Source: an uncultured Clostridium sp. (GTDB taxonomy: Bacteria; Bacillota; Clostridia; Peptostreptococcales; Peptostreptococcaceae). Taken from it: a stretch of DNA of 16,232 bases. The DNA is taken from positions 1-16,232 of the forward strand of contig UQCY01000029.1 in assembly GCA_900539645.1 (NCBI GenBank), in the 5' to 3' direction. Below are positions 6,222 to 14,512 of this stretch, one piece after another. Position 1 is the first letter of the stretch. Each line of letters begins with the position of its first letter. The position numbers and the translations under genes were made by a program. The notes under the pieces were generated by a model. The model did not search any database and was not told the origin of the DNA. It worked only from the letters and a program-made list of their open reading frames with translations.

Positions 6222-6376
6222 ACAAACACCTCCCATATTTTGTAATGGTTTTAAAATTATTAATAATTTGGTCTTTATACTTTTTCTATTCTAACAGTTT
6301 TTTGTTTTTATGTCATCGATTATTTTTGTGGAAGGTGTTTGCCGACTTACCTTGATTGCATAATTCTAAATTCTAT

Positions 6377-7762
6377 TTAATAACATTCATTTAACTTTTC
6401 TTTTTTTGCTTTAGGCAATCTCATTTCTTTGTATACTGCCTTAATTTTTGTTTTGTATAATACTATAGCAATTATCATACAAGTTCCTTCTGCTAGTATT
6501 GCTGAATACCATATTCCTTCTCCACCAAGTATAGCTATCATTAAGTATAATGCTGCTAATATCAAGAAGAATCCTCTTCCTAAAGATACTACTGCTGCTA
6601 TTCCAGGTCTTTCAACTGAAACGAAGAATGCTGATACTATTACGTTTATTCCCATGAATGCAAATGCATAAGAATAAATCTGAAGTACTCTTATAGCTTC
6701 TGTGAATATCGCTGTTTCTGTTGGATCTATAAATAATCCTACTATAAAGTCTGGTATAATGTGACATATTACAACAAATGCTGCTGATGCTATTACACCT
6801 GCTATAGCAGACATTTTAAACAGTTTTTTCATATTAGTAGAGTTCTCTGCTCCAAAGTAATAACTTACTAGTGGCTGCATACCCTGTGCTATACCCATCA
6901 TTGTCATAAGTACCAATGTGTTTACATAGTTTATAATACTGTAATAAACTACACCCTGTTCACCTATGTATTTTATTATATTTAAGTTAAAAAGCATTAC
7001 TACTATACCACAACTAAGTTCTGTTGTTGAATCTGGTATACCTATAAATGCTATTTTCTTCAATTCCGGGAAATCAAATTTAAATCTTGAGAAATTAAGT
7101 GTTGAATTTTTTCTAAAGAAGTGAACTAAGAAGAACACTGTTGAAAATACCTGTGATAATCCTGTTGCAATCGCTGCTCCCATTACGCCCCAATGGAATA
7201 CCATTATGAATAAGTAATCAAGTACAACATTACTAAGTGCTGATATTATAACTCCACAAGTTGCTAAAACTGGAAATCCATCTGTTTTTATAATTACTTC
7301 AAGTGAATAAGACACCATAAAGAATCCATTGAATAGTACTATTATTCCAAGATAGTGTTTTACATAATCCATAGTTGAAGCAGTAGCACCTAACATCGTA
7401 GCTACTTTTTCTAAATTTAATAAAACTCCTCCCATTATTAATAATGAGAATATTATTATTACTACTGTATTCATAGTAAATATTTTATCAGCTGATTCTA
7501 TATCTTTTTTACCAAGATATACAGCTATTATTGTAGATGCCCCTGTTGAGAACATCAGTGATAATGCGAATATAAAGTTTACAAAAGGCATTGAAATATT
7601 TACAGCAGCAAGTGCTGTTTCACCTACTCCTCTTGCAACGAATATACCGTCTACCATTGTATAAAGTGAGAAAACCCACATAGATACAACTGAAGGTATC
7701 ATATACCTTAAAAATTTTGCCTTTAAGCTCATATTTTCATTTGATAACAATTTCGAATCCAT
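6377..7762 (-). CDS. MATE family multidrug efflux transporter
   Basis: 461 residues, about 12 membrane helices in two related halves, the usual MATE size. Family features include a first helix starting near PSVVSMWVFSLYTMVDGIFVARGVGETALAAVNISMP and the equivalent region of the second half, FIGIPDSTTELSCGIVVMLFNLNIIKYIGEQGV followed by MMGIAQGMQPLVSYYFGA. It is closest in style to the MepA/DinF-like clostridial exporters, which use Na+ or H+ gradients to expel cationic drugs. The substrate cannot be read from sequence. GGAGAG precedes ATG by 8 nt. It sits 80 bp downstream of a merR gene and behind its own MerR-type promoter, so expression is probably induced by a compound sensed by that regulator. 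No clear terminator is seen downstream: the only dyad at ~6333-6355 has 5-bp arms and no U-tract. Confidence 0.94.
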   Translation of the reverse strand: MDSKLLSNENMSLKAKFLRYMIPSVVSMWVFSLYTMVDGIFVARGVGETALAAVNISMPFVNFIFALSLMFSTGASTIIAVYLGKKDIESADKIFTMNTVVIIIFSLLIMGGVLLNLEKVATMLGATASTMDYVKHYLGIIVLFNGFFMVSYSLEVIIKTDGFPVLATCGVIISALSNVVLDYLFIMVFHWGVMGAAIATGLSQVFSTVFFLVHFFRKNSTLNFSRFKFDFPELKKIAFIGIPDSTTELSCGIVVMLFNLNIIKYIGEQGVVYYSIINYVNTLVLMTMMGIAQGMQPLVSYYFGAENSTNMKKLFKMSAIAGVIASAAFVVICHIIPDFIVGLFIDPTETAIFTEAIRVLQIYSYAFAFMGINVIVSAFFVSVERPGIAAVVSLGRGFFLILAALYLMIAILGGEGIWYSAILAEGTCMIIAIVLYKTKIKAVYKEMRLPKAKKEKLNECY

Positions 7763-7792
7763 TTTATATACTCTCCTCTCTTCTTATCTAAA

Positions 7793-7823
7793 ATGATAAA
7801 CTATGGTATAATACCATAGTCAA
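7793..7823 (-). promoter_or_regulatory. MerR-type promoter and palindromic operator for the MATE gene
   Basis: On the - strand TTGACT (7823 to 7818) and TATCAT (7798 to 7793) are separated by 19 bp instead of 17. The spacer is filled by a perfect palindrome covering 7800-7820: arms ACTATGGTAT and its reverse complement around one central base. Long spacers with a dyad between the boxes are the signature of MerR-activated promoters (BmrR, BltR, MerR), where the regulator untwists DNA to align the boxes. The site is 20 bp after the merR stop and ~30 bp before the MATE start. Confidence 0.92.
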
Positions 7824-7842
7824 GAGGTTTTACAAAATTTTT

Positions 7843-8655
7843 CTATAATTTTTTTACAGGAATTTGTATTTCTGTTACAAATTCTTCTGGATTTCCCGTT
7901 TCATGTATATCAATTTTATATATTTCAAGAGGTCCACCTATCGCCTCTAAATTATTTTCTTTTATATATTTTTCTAATTTTTTTAAATGCTCGTGATTAT
8001 ATATATAATCACCTTTATAAGTAAATGTTACATAATACCCTTCTTCTAAAGTTATATTGTAAGTTTCCTCATCATCGTCTATTAAACAGAATACTGATTT
8101 AAATACATTGTTTAGTCCCTTTTTTAATGCTTCTTCAGAGAAAAATGATCCTATATTATTATTTCCTAGAATATCAAATCTTCCTTCGTACTCATTTTGA
8201 AGTCTTTGAACACAGAAGTCAAATTCCTCATCTCTAGTTATATTTGCATTTAATTCTATAGCTTTTCTTTTTTCAATATATTTTAATTCTATATTTTCAA
8301 AATCAGTTATTTCTTTAGACTCAGTTATTGCTTTTAATCTATTTATTATATTATTTTTTTGAGAATTTAATTCTTTAATTTTTGTTTCTGTTAATATAAG
8401 CTCCTCATTTAAAATTTCTTCTGTAGTTTTAAGATTTCTATTTTCTAGATATTCTTTTATCTTTTTCATAGAGAATCCAAGTGTTCTTAGCTCTTTTATA
8501 AGATTTAAACGGTATAAATCCTGTATGCTATACATCCTATATCCATTTGTATCTCTGTCTGGTTTTAAAATTCCTAAATCCTCATAGTACATAAGAGAGT
8601 CCTTGCTGAATCCGTATATTTTCGAAATCTCTCCTATTTTATAATAGTCTTTCAT
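7843..8655 (-). CDS. MerR family regulator with GyrI-like effector-binding domain
   Basis: 270 residues. Residues ~3-72 are the MerR winged helix-turn-helix: YKIGEISKIYGFSKDSLMYYEDLGILKPDRDTNGYRMYSIQDLYRLNLI. A coiled-coil dimerisation helix follows (~75-118, ELILTETKIKELNSQKNNII). Residues ~145-270 look like a GyrI/AraC-type effector domain ending in FVTEIQIPVKK. This is the BmrR/BltR layout, in which the C-terminal domain binds a drug-like ligand and triggers transcription of an efflux pump. The MATE gene behind the palindromic promoter is the obvious target. Two ATGs are in frame; 8655 is preferred because GGAGG (8663-8667) is 7 nt from it but only 1 nt from the ATG at 8661. The gene is 39 bp downstream of the Dph6-like gene with no terminator, so both are probably cotranscribed and the regulator made independently of its own target promoter. 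Confidence 0.94.
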   Translation of the reverse strand: MKDYYKIGEISKIYGFSKDSLMYYEDLGILKPDRDTNGYRMYSIQDLYRLNLIKELRTLGFSMKKIKEYLENRNLKTTEEILNEELILTETKIKELNSQKNNIINRLKAITESKEITDFENIELKYIEKRKAIELNANITRDEEFDFCVQRLQNEYEGRFDILGNNNIGSFFSEEALKKGLNNVFKSVFCLIDDDEETYNITLEEGYYVTFTYKGDYIYNHEHLKKLEKYIKENNLEAIGGPLEIYKIDIHETGNPEEFVTEIQIPVKKL

Positions 8656-8694
8656 ACTCATTCCTCCAATCCTTATACTTTTTCAATAATATTG

Positions 8695-9363
8695 CTAATT
8701 TATAATTACTTCTATCGTTGCACTCTGGTATTCCTCTTTTATTTCCCCAAAACTATATTCTAATTTTCTATTAAATATCGGCCCATCAAACACAACTGTG
8801 TGATATTCTCCATTTTCACCGCATAAATCTATTTCTATATTTTTTTCTTTAGCATATCTTTTGATATCCTCAATAGTTTCTCTATTTAATTCTCTTCCTA
8901 AAAAACTTTCATTCAAATAATTTAAATTAACCTTTTTAATAATTGCCTTAAATCCAGAGTCTATAAATCTTTCAACTGCTTCCTCTCTATTTATTTTTTC
9001 TAGTGGCATTATACATTCCATACCTACATTTTTACATCTTGTCCTATTCCAATTTAAGTGCTGCTCTATATCTATATCTCCAAATACGCAGATATTCACA
9101 TCGCTTTCTTCTTTTATTCTTTTTAATGTCTTTTCAAATTCCTCTTCATAATTGTCTATTCTACAAAATACTGGATATACTTTTAATCCCAATACTTTTT
9201 CGTATTCTTCTATCATTTTTAAATTTATCCCATGAGTCCAAGAGTTCGTTTCTTTTACAGTTATAATTATTGAATCCGGAATGAATCCTTTTTCTTTCAT
9301 CATATACAAAGACATCGCACAATCTTTTCCACCGCTAAACGATGTAACAAATTTTTTATCCAT
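8695..9363 (-). CDS. Dph6/MJ0570-like ATP pyrophosphatase (adenine nucleotide alpha-hydrolase fold)
   Basis: 222 residues, the full length of the diphthine-ammonia ligase/TIGR00290 family. The PP-loop SFSGGKD is at residues 8-14, VFGDI at 93-97, and the family hallmark CGENGEYHTVVFDGP at 181-195. Eukaryotic Dph6 uses ATP and ammonia to amidate diphthine on elongation factor 2. Bacteria lack diphthamide, so this homologue must act on something else and its substrate is not established. It is probably soluble and cytoplasmic. AAGGAG precedes the ATG. It is the first gene of a run with the MerR regulator and MATE pump, which may be chance or may hint at a metabolite or drug connection. No residue of the visible core motifs is missing. 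Fold is sure; product name by homology would over-claim function. Confidence 0.9.
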   Translation of the reverse strand: MDKKFVTSFSGGKDCAMSLYMMKEKGFIPDSIIITVKETNSWTHGINLKMIEEYEKVLGLKVYPVFCRIDNYEEEFEKTLKRIKEESDVNICVFGDIDIEQHLNWNRTRCKNVGMECIMPLEKINREEAVERFIDSGFKAIIKKVNLNYLNESFLGRELNRETIEDIKRYAKEKNIEIDLCGENGEYHTVVFDGPIFNRKLEYSFGEIKEEYQSATIEVIIN

Positions 9364-9480
9364 TTATAATCTCCTTCAATTATATTTTCATACTTTTAAA
9401 TTTTGCTCTTGTTCATTTTTTATTATATAATATCAATCTCAATACTAACAACTTCATTTGTACCTCGATATATGTTATTA

Positions 9481-9508
9481 TTGATTATATAAATTTTGAA
9501 AATATACT
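9481..9508 (+). promoter_or_regulatory. Probable promoter of the radical SAM gene
   Basis: TTGATT (9481-9486) and TATACT (9503-9508) are 16 bp apart, ~40 bp upstream of the ATG at 9551. The intergenic gap 9364-9550 otherwise shows only A+T-rich sequence and must also hold the promoter of the divergent Dph6-like gene, which I could not pin down. Confidence 0.5.
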
Positions 9509-9550
9509 ATTAAAAATCAATAAATCAAAAATTTTAGAAAGGAAATTACT

Positions 9551-10522
9551 ATGGAAAAATTCAAATACGCTTTTGATAAAAATAAAAGATACCATACATG
9601 GAACTACTATTTAAGACAGACTTTTGGAGAAAAGATTTTTAAAGTTTCTCTAAATGCTGGATTTACTTGCCCTAATGTAGATGGAACTTTAGGATATGGT
9701 GGATGTATATACTGTAGTAGAGAGGGATCTGGGGATTTTGCAGGTAATCCAAACGATAACCTAAAAAAACAGTTTGAAGAAATAAAGGCTATGATGCTAA
9801 AAAAATGGCCAAACGCAAAATATATAGGATACTTCCAGGCATTTACAAATACTTATGCACCTCTAGAAGTATTAAAAGAAAGATATGAAACTGTGCTAGG
9901 ATTTGAAGATGTTATAGGTCTTTCGATATCTACTAGACCTGACTGCTTGCCAGATGATGTTGTGGATTATTTAGCTGAATTAAACGAAAGAACTAATCTT
10001 TGGGTAGAGCTTGGACTTCAGACTATACACGATGAAACATCTGATATAATAAACAGAGGACATACATATCAAGATTTCTTAGATGGTTTTAAAAAATTAA
10101 AAGATAGAAATATAAAAACTGTTGTACATATAATAAATGGACTTCCTGGTGAGGATAAAGAAATGATGATGCAAACTGCAAAAGCTGTTGCAGATATGGG
10201 TGCAGATGGTATAAAAATACACCTTCTTCATATAATAAAAGATACTCCTCTGCGGGATTTCTTAAATAACGGAAAGATAACTCCTATGGAACAAGAAGAG
10301 TATATAAATTTAGTTTGTGATCAGCTTGAAATTTTACCAGAAGAAATGGTTATCCACAGACTTACTGGAGATGGTAAAAGAGATGAACTTCTAGCACCTC
10401 TTTGGAGTCTAAAAAAATGGGAAGTTCTTAACCGGATTGACGATGAAATGAAAAGAAGAGGAACTTTCCAGGGAAGTAAATATGTAAAACCAGATTACGA
10501 TATATTTAAAAACTGCAAATAA
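9551..10522 (+). CDS. TIGR01212 family radical SAM protein (YtqA/YhcC-like)
   Basis: 323 residues, normal for the family. The opening RYHTWNYYLRQTFGEKIFKVSLNAGFTCPNVDG is characteristic. The cluster cysteines are Cys40, Cys52 and Cys55 (CX11CX2C, in GYGGCIYCS), a variant of the radical SAM CX3CX2C that is typical here. Later landmarks are YFQAFTNTYAP, IGLSISTRPDC, LWVELGLQTIHDETSD and VHIINGLPGED, the usual SAM-barrel strands. It should bind a [4Fe-4S] cluster and cleave S-adenosylmethionine in the cytoplasm. Family members have been proposed to modify tRNA, but I would not assign a reaction. AAAGGAAA precedes ATG. It is a lone + strand gene between a divergent Dph6-like gene and a convergent ABC operon, ending at a bidirectional terminator. 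Confidence 0.94.
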   Translation: MEKFKYAFDKNKRYHTWNYYLRQTFGEKIFKVSLNAGFTCPNVDGTLGYGGCIYCSREGSGDFAGNPNDNLKKQFEEIKAMMLKKWPNAKYIGYFQAFTNTYAPLEVLKERYETVLGFEDVIGLSISTRPDCLPDDVVDYLAELNERTNLWVELGLQTIHDETSDIINRGHTYQDFLDGFKKLKDRNIKTVVHIINGLPGEDKEMMMQTAKAVADMGADGIKIHLLHIIKDTPLRDFLNNGKITPMEQEEYINLVCDQLEILPEEMVIHRLTGDGKRDELLAPLWSLKKWEVLNRIDDEMKRRGTFQGSKYVKPDYDIFKNCK

Positions 10523-10529
10523 AAATCAA

Positions 10530-10557
10530 AGGACAAGAGCATAAACACTCTTGTCCT
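10530..10557. terminator. Bidirectional terminator between convergent genes
   Basis: AGGACAAGAG (10530-10539) pairs perfectly with CTCTTGTCCT (10548-10557) around an 8-nt loop. T-rich sequence follows on both strands (AATTTTATTTATAT on +, TTGATTTTTATTTG on -). Confidence 0.9.
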
Positions 10558-10578
10558 AATTTTATTTATATATTATTT

Positions 10579-11367
10579 CTATTCTAAGTTTAATTTCTTT
10601 TCAAGTATGTAAGAAGTTATCATAAATAATACTACAGAAACTACACCGTAGAATACTAATGTGTATATTGATGATGCACTTAACATTGACATACTCTGTG
10701 GAGCTGTTAGTATATTCATACTTTCTAATAGATTTGAAAGTCCATCACTTATAACTGATACTATCATATTTATTATGAAGAATGCTATTATCGCAACAGG
10801 AGTTCTGTGTTTATTAAATGGTTTTAACTGTCCTACTGATAATGAAGTGTATATTACTAGTATGAAAGATACATAATCTACTATACCTATTATAAGTGTT
10901 ATGATAATGTTTAGTATTATATCTCTAGCACTTAATAGATTCATAACCATGTAGTTCCAAACATTTCCCATAGACTGTATAAATTCTTCCATTGTAGCCA
11001 TACCAGAAGGAAGCATTATTACAACAAATACTAAAAATACTACTATAGTGCTTAAGATTAGATAAACAACAGATGTTATTATTTTAGATGCTACTATTTT
11101 CTTTGCACTTACAGGAAGTGTCATCATCAAATAACCTTCATCGCCAAGTAAGTTTTTGCTAAATCTTTTTATAATAACAGTTATTGTTAAAACACCAAGT
11201 GTAATCATTAAAGCTACCATTATTAACATACCTAAACTCATGCCTACCTCTACATTTGCAAACATAAATATTCCTATTAATACACCAGTAAGTATTAAAC
11301 TAGCATATATTGCTAAGAAGCTTCTCATTGTAGCTTTAAATTCATATTTTATAAGTTTACCTAACAT
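10579..11367 (-). CDS. ABC-2 type transporter permease of the GntR-ABC operon
   Basis: 262 residues with six hydrophobic segments, at about 15-37, 45-67, 92-118, 147-175, 188-212 and 230-254. The stretch LLGDEGYLMMTLPVSAKKIVASKI (72-95) between helices 2 and 3 is typical of permeases in the small GntR-ABC operons of Firmicutes, where it likely forms the coupling region for the ATPase. The start codon overlaps the ATPase stop by 7 nt, giving translational coupling. It should form the membrane pore with two copies of the ATPase. Substrates of this group are poorly known; related systems respond to cell-wall antibiotics or peptides. Transcription ends at the bidirectional terminator 21 bp downstream. 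Confidence 0.88.
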   Translation of the reverse strand: MLGKLIKYEFKATMRSFLAIYASLILTGVLIGIFMFANVEVGMSLGMLIMVALMITLGVLTITVIIKRFSKNLLGDEGYLMMTLPVSAKKIVASKIITSVVYLILSTIVVFLVFVVIMLPSGMATMEEFIQSMGNVWNYMVMNLLSARDIILNIIITLIIGIVDYVSFILVIYTSLSVGQLKPFNKHRTPVAIIAFFIINMIVSVISDGLSNLLESMNILTAPQSMSMLSASSIYTLVFYGVVSVVLFMITSYILEKKLNLE

Positions 11368-12062
11368 CTAAATTCCTCCCTAAATAAGGCATCTATTGAT
11401 TTACCTTTTTCTTCTCTTATTTCATCTACATTACCCTGTAGTTTTATTTCTCCGTATGATAAGAATATTATCTCATCACATATATTTTCTATTTCACTTA
11501 TTAAGTGTGTTGCTATTATAAGTGTACTTTCTTCAGAGAAATTCTGAAGTATTGTTCTCATAATAAATGATCTTGCAGCAGGGTCAACACCACCTATTGG
11601 TTCATCTAGTATGTAGACATCAGCATTTCTAGACATCACTAGTATTAACTGTACTTTTTCTTTAGTACCTTTTGACATATCTTTTATCTTTTCGTCTATG
11701 TTTATATTTAGCGCCTCTATCATTTCCTCAGCTTTTTCTAAATCAAAATCTTCATAGAAATCACTGAAGAATTTTAAAAGGTCTTTCATCTTCATCCATT
11801 CACTTAAATAAGTTCTTTCTGGTAAGTATGATACTATTTTTTTAGTTTCTATAGAAGGTTTCATACCTGCTATTTCTATACTTCCTTCATCTGGCTGTAG
11901 TAGTCCATTTAATAGTTTTATCATTGTACTCTTACCACTTCCATTAGGTCCAAGTAAACCTACTATCTTACCTTTTGGAATATCAAGGTTTATACCTTTT
12001 AATGCTTCTTTTTTACCATATCTTTTTACTACATTTTCTAATTTTATTATAGTATTTTCCAT
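11361..12062 (-). CDS. ABC transporter ATP-binding protein of the GntR-ABC operon
   Basis: 233 residues, one complete nucleotide-binding domain. Walker A is GPNGSGKST (38-46), the signature is the degenerate MSKGTKEKVQL (129-139, SKGTK in place of LSGGQ), Walker B is VYILDEP (149-155), the D-loop GGVD follows, and the switch His is at 186 in IATHL. The degenerate signature is common in this GntR-linked subfamily and does not imply loss of activity. It starts 2 nt after the GntR stop, with AAAGGAGAA inside the end of that gene, and overlaps the permease start by 7 nt, so the three genes form a tight operon. It should energise the permease encoded next. Confidence 0.93.
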   Translation of the reverse strand: MENTIIKLENVVKRYGKKEALKGINLDIPKGKIVGLLGPNGSGKSTMIKLLNGLLQPDEGSIEIAGMKPSIETKKIVSYLPERTYLSEWMKMKDLLKFFSDFYEDFDLEKAEEMIEALNINIDEKIKDMSKGTKEKVQLILVMSRNADVYILDEPIGGVDPAARSFIMRTILQNFSEESTLIIATHLISEIENICDEIIFLSYGEIKLQGNVDEIREEKGKSIDALFREEFRC

Positions 12063-12064
12063 AA

Positions 12065-12430
12065 TTATTCTCCTTTCACATTCTCGGCTATTAGAGAGAT
12101 TATCTCATCCGGGCTATATCCTAGCTGTATAAGAAATTCCTTTAAGCCGTCTATTCTTTCATTTGCCATATCTTTTTTCATTTTATTTATTTTATCTATA
12201 TCATCAGTTACAAATCTGCCTTTTGTTCTTTGACTATACATAAGCTCTTCCCTTTCTAACTCAGATAATGCTCTCTGCATTGTATTTGGATTTACTTCAG
12301 CTTCTGCAGCTAAAGCTCTAACTGTTAGCATTTTTGATCCCGGTTGAAACTCTCCGGATACAATCTTCATCTTTAGAGTGTCCACTAATTGAATATAGAT
12401 AGGCTTGCTATTATCGAATTCCCAGCTCAT
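12065..12430 (-). CDS. GntR family regulator, YtrA subfamily
   Basis: 121 residues, the short form typical of the YtrA subfamily. Residues ~10-78 are the winged helix-turn-helix (PIYIQLVDTLKMKIVSGEF, then LTVRALAAEAEVNPNTMQRALSELE). A short helical tail (~82-118) replaces the large effector domain of other GntR subfamilies and probably serves dimerisation. YtrA-type proteins repress their own ABC operon and are released under certain stresses, often antibiotics that affect the cell wall. Here the gene is first in the operon, with ABC ATPase and permease directly after. GGAGGG precedes the ATG, and a perfect inverted repeat lies 21-43 bp upstream of the start, suited to autoregulation. The inducer cannot be inferred. 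Confidence 0.93.
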   Translation of the reverse strand: MSWEFDNSKPIYIQLVDTLKMKIVSGEFQPGSKMLTVRALAAEAEVNPNTMQRALSELEREELMYSQRTKGRFVTDDIDKINKMKKDMANERIDGLKEFLIQLGYSPDEIISLIAENVKGE

Positions 12431-12451
12431 AACTTTCCCTCCTTTTTATTA

Positions 12452-12501
12452 TTGTATTAAGTTATTAATACAACAATACTATAGTACAACCTACATTGCA
12501 A
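12452..12501 (-). promoter_or_regulatory. Promoter and operator candidate of the GntR-ABC operon
   Basis: On the - strand TTGCAA (12501 to 12496) and TATTGT (12478 to 12473) are 17 bp apart. Immediately downstream is a perfect dyad, TTGTATTAA (12452-12460) and TTAATACAA (12465-12473) with a 4-nt centre, which would cover the start point. A second, imperfect dyad (TTGTAcTATAgTAtTG on the - strand, ~12474-12489) lies in the promoter spacer. Binding by the GntR protein is inferred from position. Confidence 0.6.
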
Positions 12502-12531
12502 TATATTTTTAAAATTTTTTCAAAAAAATAA

Positions 12532-12566
12532 AAGAGATTATCAAAATATGCTCTTGATAATCTCTT
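12532..12566 (-). terminator. Rho-independent terminator of the ABC/CPBP operon
   Basis: A 13-bp perfect stem, AAGAGATTATCAA (12532-12544) with TTGATAATCTCTT (12554-12566), starts 8 nt after the stop of the fusion permease. On the - strand TTTATTTTTTTG follows. Confidence 0.93.
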
Positions 12567-12574
12567 AATTTCAA

Positions 12575-14512
12575 TTATATAAGTAGTAGCATTGCATGTA
12601 CTCCAAAGTTTACTGATAAAACTGACAGTAAATTATTGAAGAAATGTATTCCAACCGATGTAAATATAGATTTTGATTTATAAACATTGTACGCCATTAC
12701 CATTCCTAATATCGATGTAGGTATTATTCTTATAAAATCTAAGTGCATTATACCGAATAATATACCACTTACCACAATAGCAAATACTATATGTTTTTCA
12801 TTTTTCTGTCCAAAAGTTTTTTTATCTCTAAATGCAGATAATACAAATCCTCTAAACAATGTTTCTTCACATATCGCAGGCACTAATGCAAATAATATTA
12901 TCTGAGTGAATAATCCTCCACTAGATTTTATAATCTCATTTAATTGTTCAGATACCTTCATTTGATCTGGGAATAGCTTTAATAATATCATCACAAATAC
13001 GGACATTATTAAACTTCCTACAAACCAAGTCACAGCTGCTCTTATTATATCTTTTATTTTTATTTTCTTTATACTAAATAATTTTTTGAAGTCCGCTTTT
13101 ATGTATACGGCAACTAATATTGGAATTAACGCCATTATAAACTGATTTATAGTATTTCCCATTATTCCAAGTTTCATGTTTAGTATAGGAGATACATATA
13201 TTAAACTTATAAATGCAAGTACATAAACCATAAATCCGTCGCTTATTCCTGGCATACTTCCCTCTTTTATACTACTTCTACTCTGTATTAGCTTAAAGTT
13301 TCTTTTTTCGCCAAATAAAATATCTTCAGAGTTGAATATTTTTGAAAGCAATACTAAAGAAATTAGTACGAATATTAGATTTACAATAAGTACTAAGCTC
13401 ACCATTTTCATATTTGCTCTCAATGAGATTACACTTTTTATTAAAAGTGAAATATTTACAACCGGTATGGTTGCAGTTATTCTGCTAAGAGAAATATTTG
13501 GTATCATTGAAATATACGCTGGCACCATTATTATAAGCATAAGAGGTGTTATATAGTTTTGAGCCTCTTTAAACGTCTTAGCAAATGAGCAAACACACAT
13601 AGCAAGTGCCGATACAACTTGTGCAAATAAAATAACACTAACTACTGTGATAAGTACAGCACCACCTAATACAGAATAATTTATATGCATCATAGATGGG
13701 TTGTATATAGATTCAGCTTTCATAAAGTATCCCAACGTGCAGCTCATAGAAATTATGTTTAATAAAGACGTCAAGATAGCACTTGCAGATACTGCCATAT
13801 ACTTACCTATTACAAGCTCCATATTAGATATTGGAAGTGAGAACAATGTTTCAAGAGTTCCTCTTTCCTTCTCACCAGCCATAACATCTATTGCTGGATA
13901 AATAGATCCAAAGAGCACACCTATTATAAGTATAAATGGTATTACCTGTCCTAATAACATTCCCGCTTTTTTAGCACTATTTGTTATATCTACTTTTTCA
14001 TATTTTATAGGCTCTAATATCTGCTTAGAATTTAGTCCATGTTTTTCTATCTCTCTTTCAGACATTTTTCTTTTATATTTATTCATTACATCAAATATTG
14101 CATTTGATTTTATACCTGATTCATCAGATGCTGAATTTATTATTACTTTGTAGTCATTATCCTTTATAGAATTATCTATATAGGCATCAATTTCACCTTT
14201 TTCCAATTCACTTTTATAATCTTTTATGTTTGTTTTTATTTCTATATTTCCTAGTGTATCTTCTTTTTCTCTAATTGCATTTTCACTATCTACTATTTCT
14301 ACAAACTCCGCATTTGGGGCCGAAGATAATCCAAGTGTTATAGTTTCTGATGTCATTTTATTTATTGATGAATTCATTATTCCCATCAATAACACCATTA
14401 TTATAGGATATAAAAGTATTGGAACAACAATCATCATGAATATACTTTTTCTATCCCTTACTATATCCAAAATTTCTTTTTTAAAAATTTCTTTTATTAT
14501 CTTAATCCTCAT
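12575..14512 (-). CDS. ABC-2 permease fused to a CPBP intramembrane protease
   Basis: 645 residues joining two membrane modules. The N-terminal half (~1-400) is a NatB/ABC-2 permease: one helix at ~22-44, a large extracytoplasmic domain (~45-182), then five further helices starting near LLGQVIPFILIIGVLFGSIYP, with AGEKERGTLETLFSLPIS (the coupling motif of this family) after helix 2. The C-terminal half (~430-645) is a CPBP (CAAX protease/bacteriocin-processing) domain with all motifs: CEETLFRG (Glu549, Glu550, Arg554), LFGIMHLDF (His590) and HFFNN (His623). Both active-site halves look intact. The start overlaps the ATPase gene by 11 nt, so the two are coupled and should form one complex. Such fusions are known in Firmicutes as a distinct architecture; what they export or cleave is not established. 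The frame is continuous, so the fusion is not a sequencing artefact. Confidence 0.92.
   Translation of the reverse strand: MRIKIIKEIFKKEILDIVRDRKSIFMMIVVPILLYPIIMVLLMGIMNSSINKMTSETITLGLSSAPNAEFVEIVDSENAIREKEDTLGNIEIKTNIKDYKSELEKGEIDAYIDNSIKDNDYKVIINSASDESGIKSNAIFDVMNKYKRKMSEREIEKHGLNSKQILEPIKYEKVDITNSAKKAGMLLGQVIPFILIIGVLFGSIYPAIDVMAGEKERGTLETLFSLPISNMELVIGKYMAVSASAILTSLLNIISMSCTLGYFMKAESIYNPSMMHINYSVLGGAVLITVVSVILFAQVVSALAMCVCSFAKTFKEAQNYITPLMLIIMVPAYISMIPNISLSRITATIPVVNISLLIKSVISLRANMKMVSLVLIVNLIFVLISLVLLSKIFNSEDILFGEKRNFKLIQSRSSIKEGSMPGISDGFMVYVLAFISLIYVSPILNMKLGIMGNTINQFIMALIPILVAVYIKADFKKLFSIKKIKIKDIIRAAVTWFVGSLIMSVFVMILLKLFPDQMKVSEQLNEIIKSSGGLFTQIILFALVPAICEETLFRGFVLSAFRDKKTFGQKNEKHIVFAIVVSGILFGIMHLDFIRIIPTSILGMVMAYNVYKSKSIFTSVGIHFFNNLLSVLSVNFGVHAMLLLI

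Noticed and set aside
6333-6355. Dyad AAGGT / ACCTT downstream of the MATE gene as a terminator
   Set aside because: The stem is only 5 bp with a 12-14-nt loop, and no U-tract follows on the - strand.
12575-14512. The permease-protease as two genes joined by a missed stop
   Set aside because: One continuous frame spans both modules, both are complete, and the linker region shows no frameshift or alternative start with a good RBS. ABC-CPBP fusions are a known architecture.
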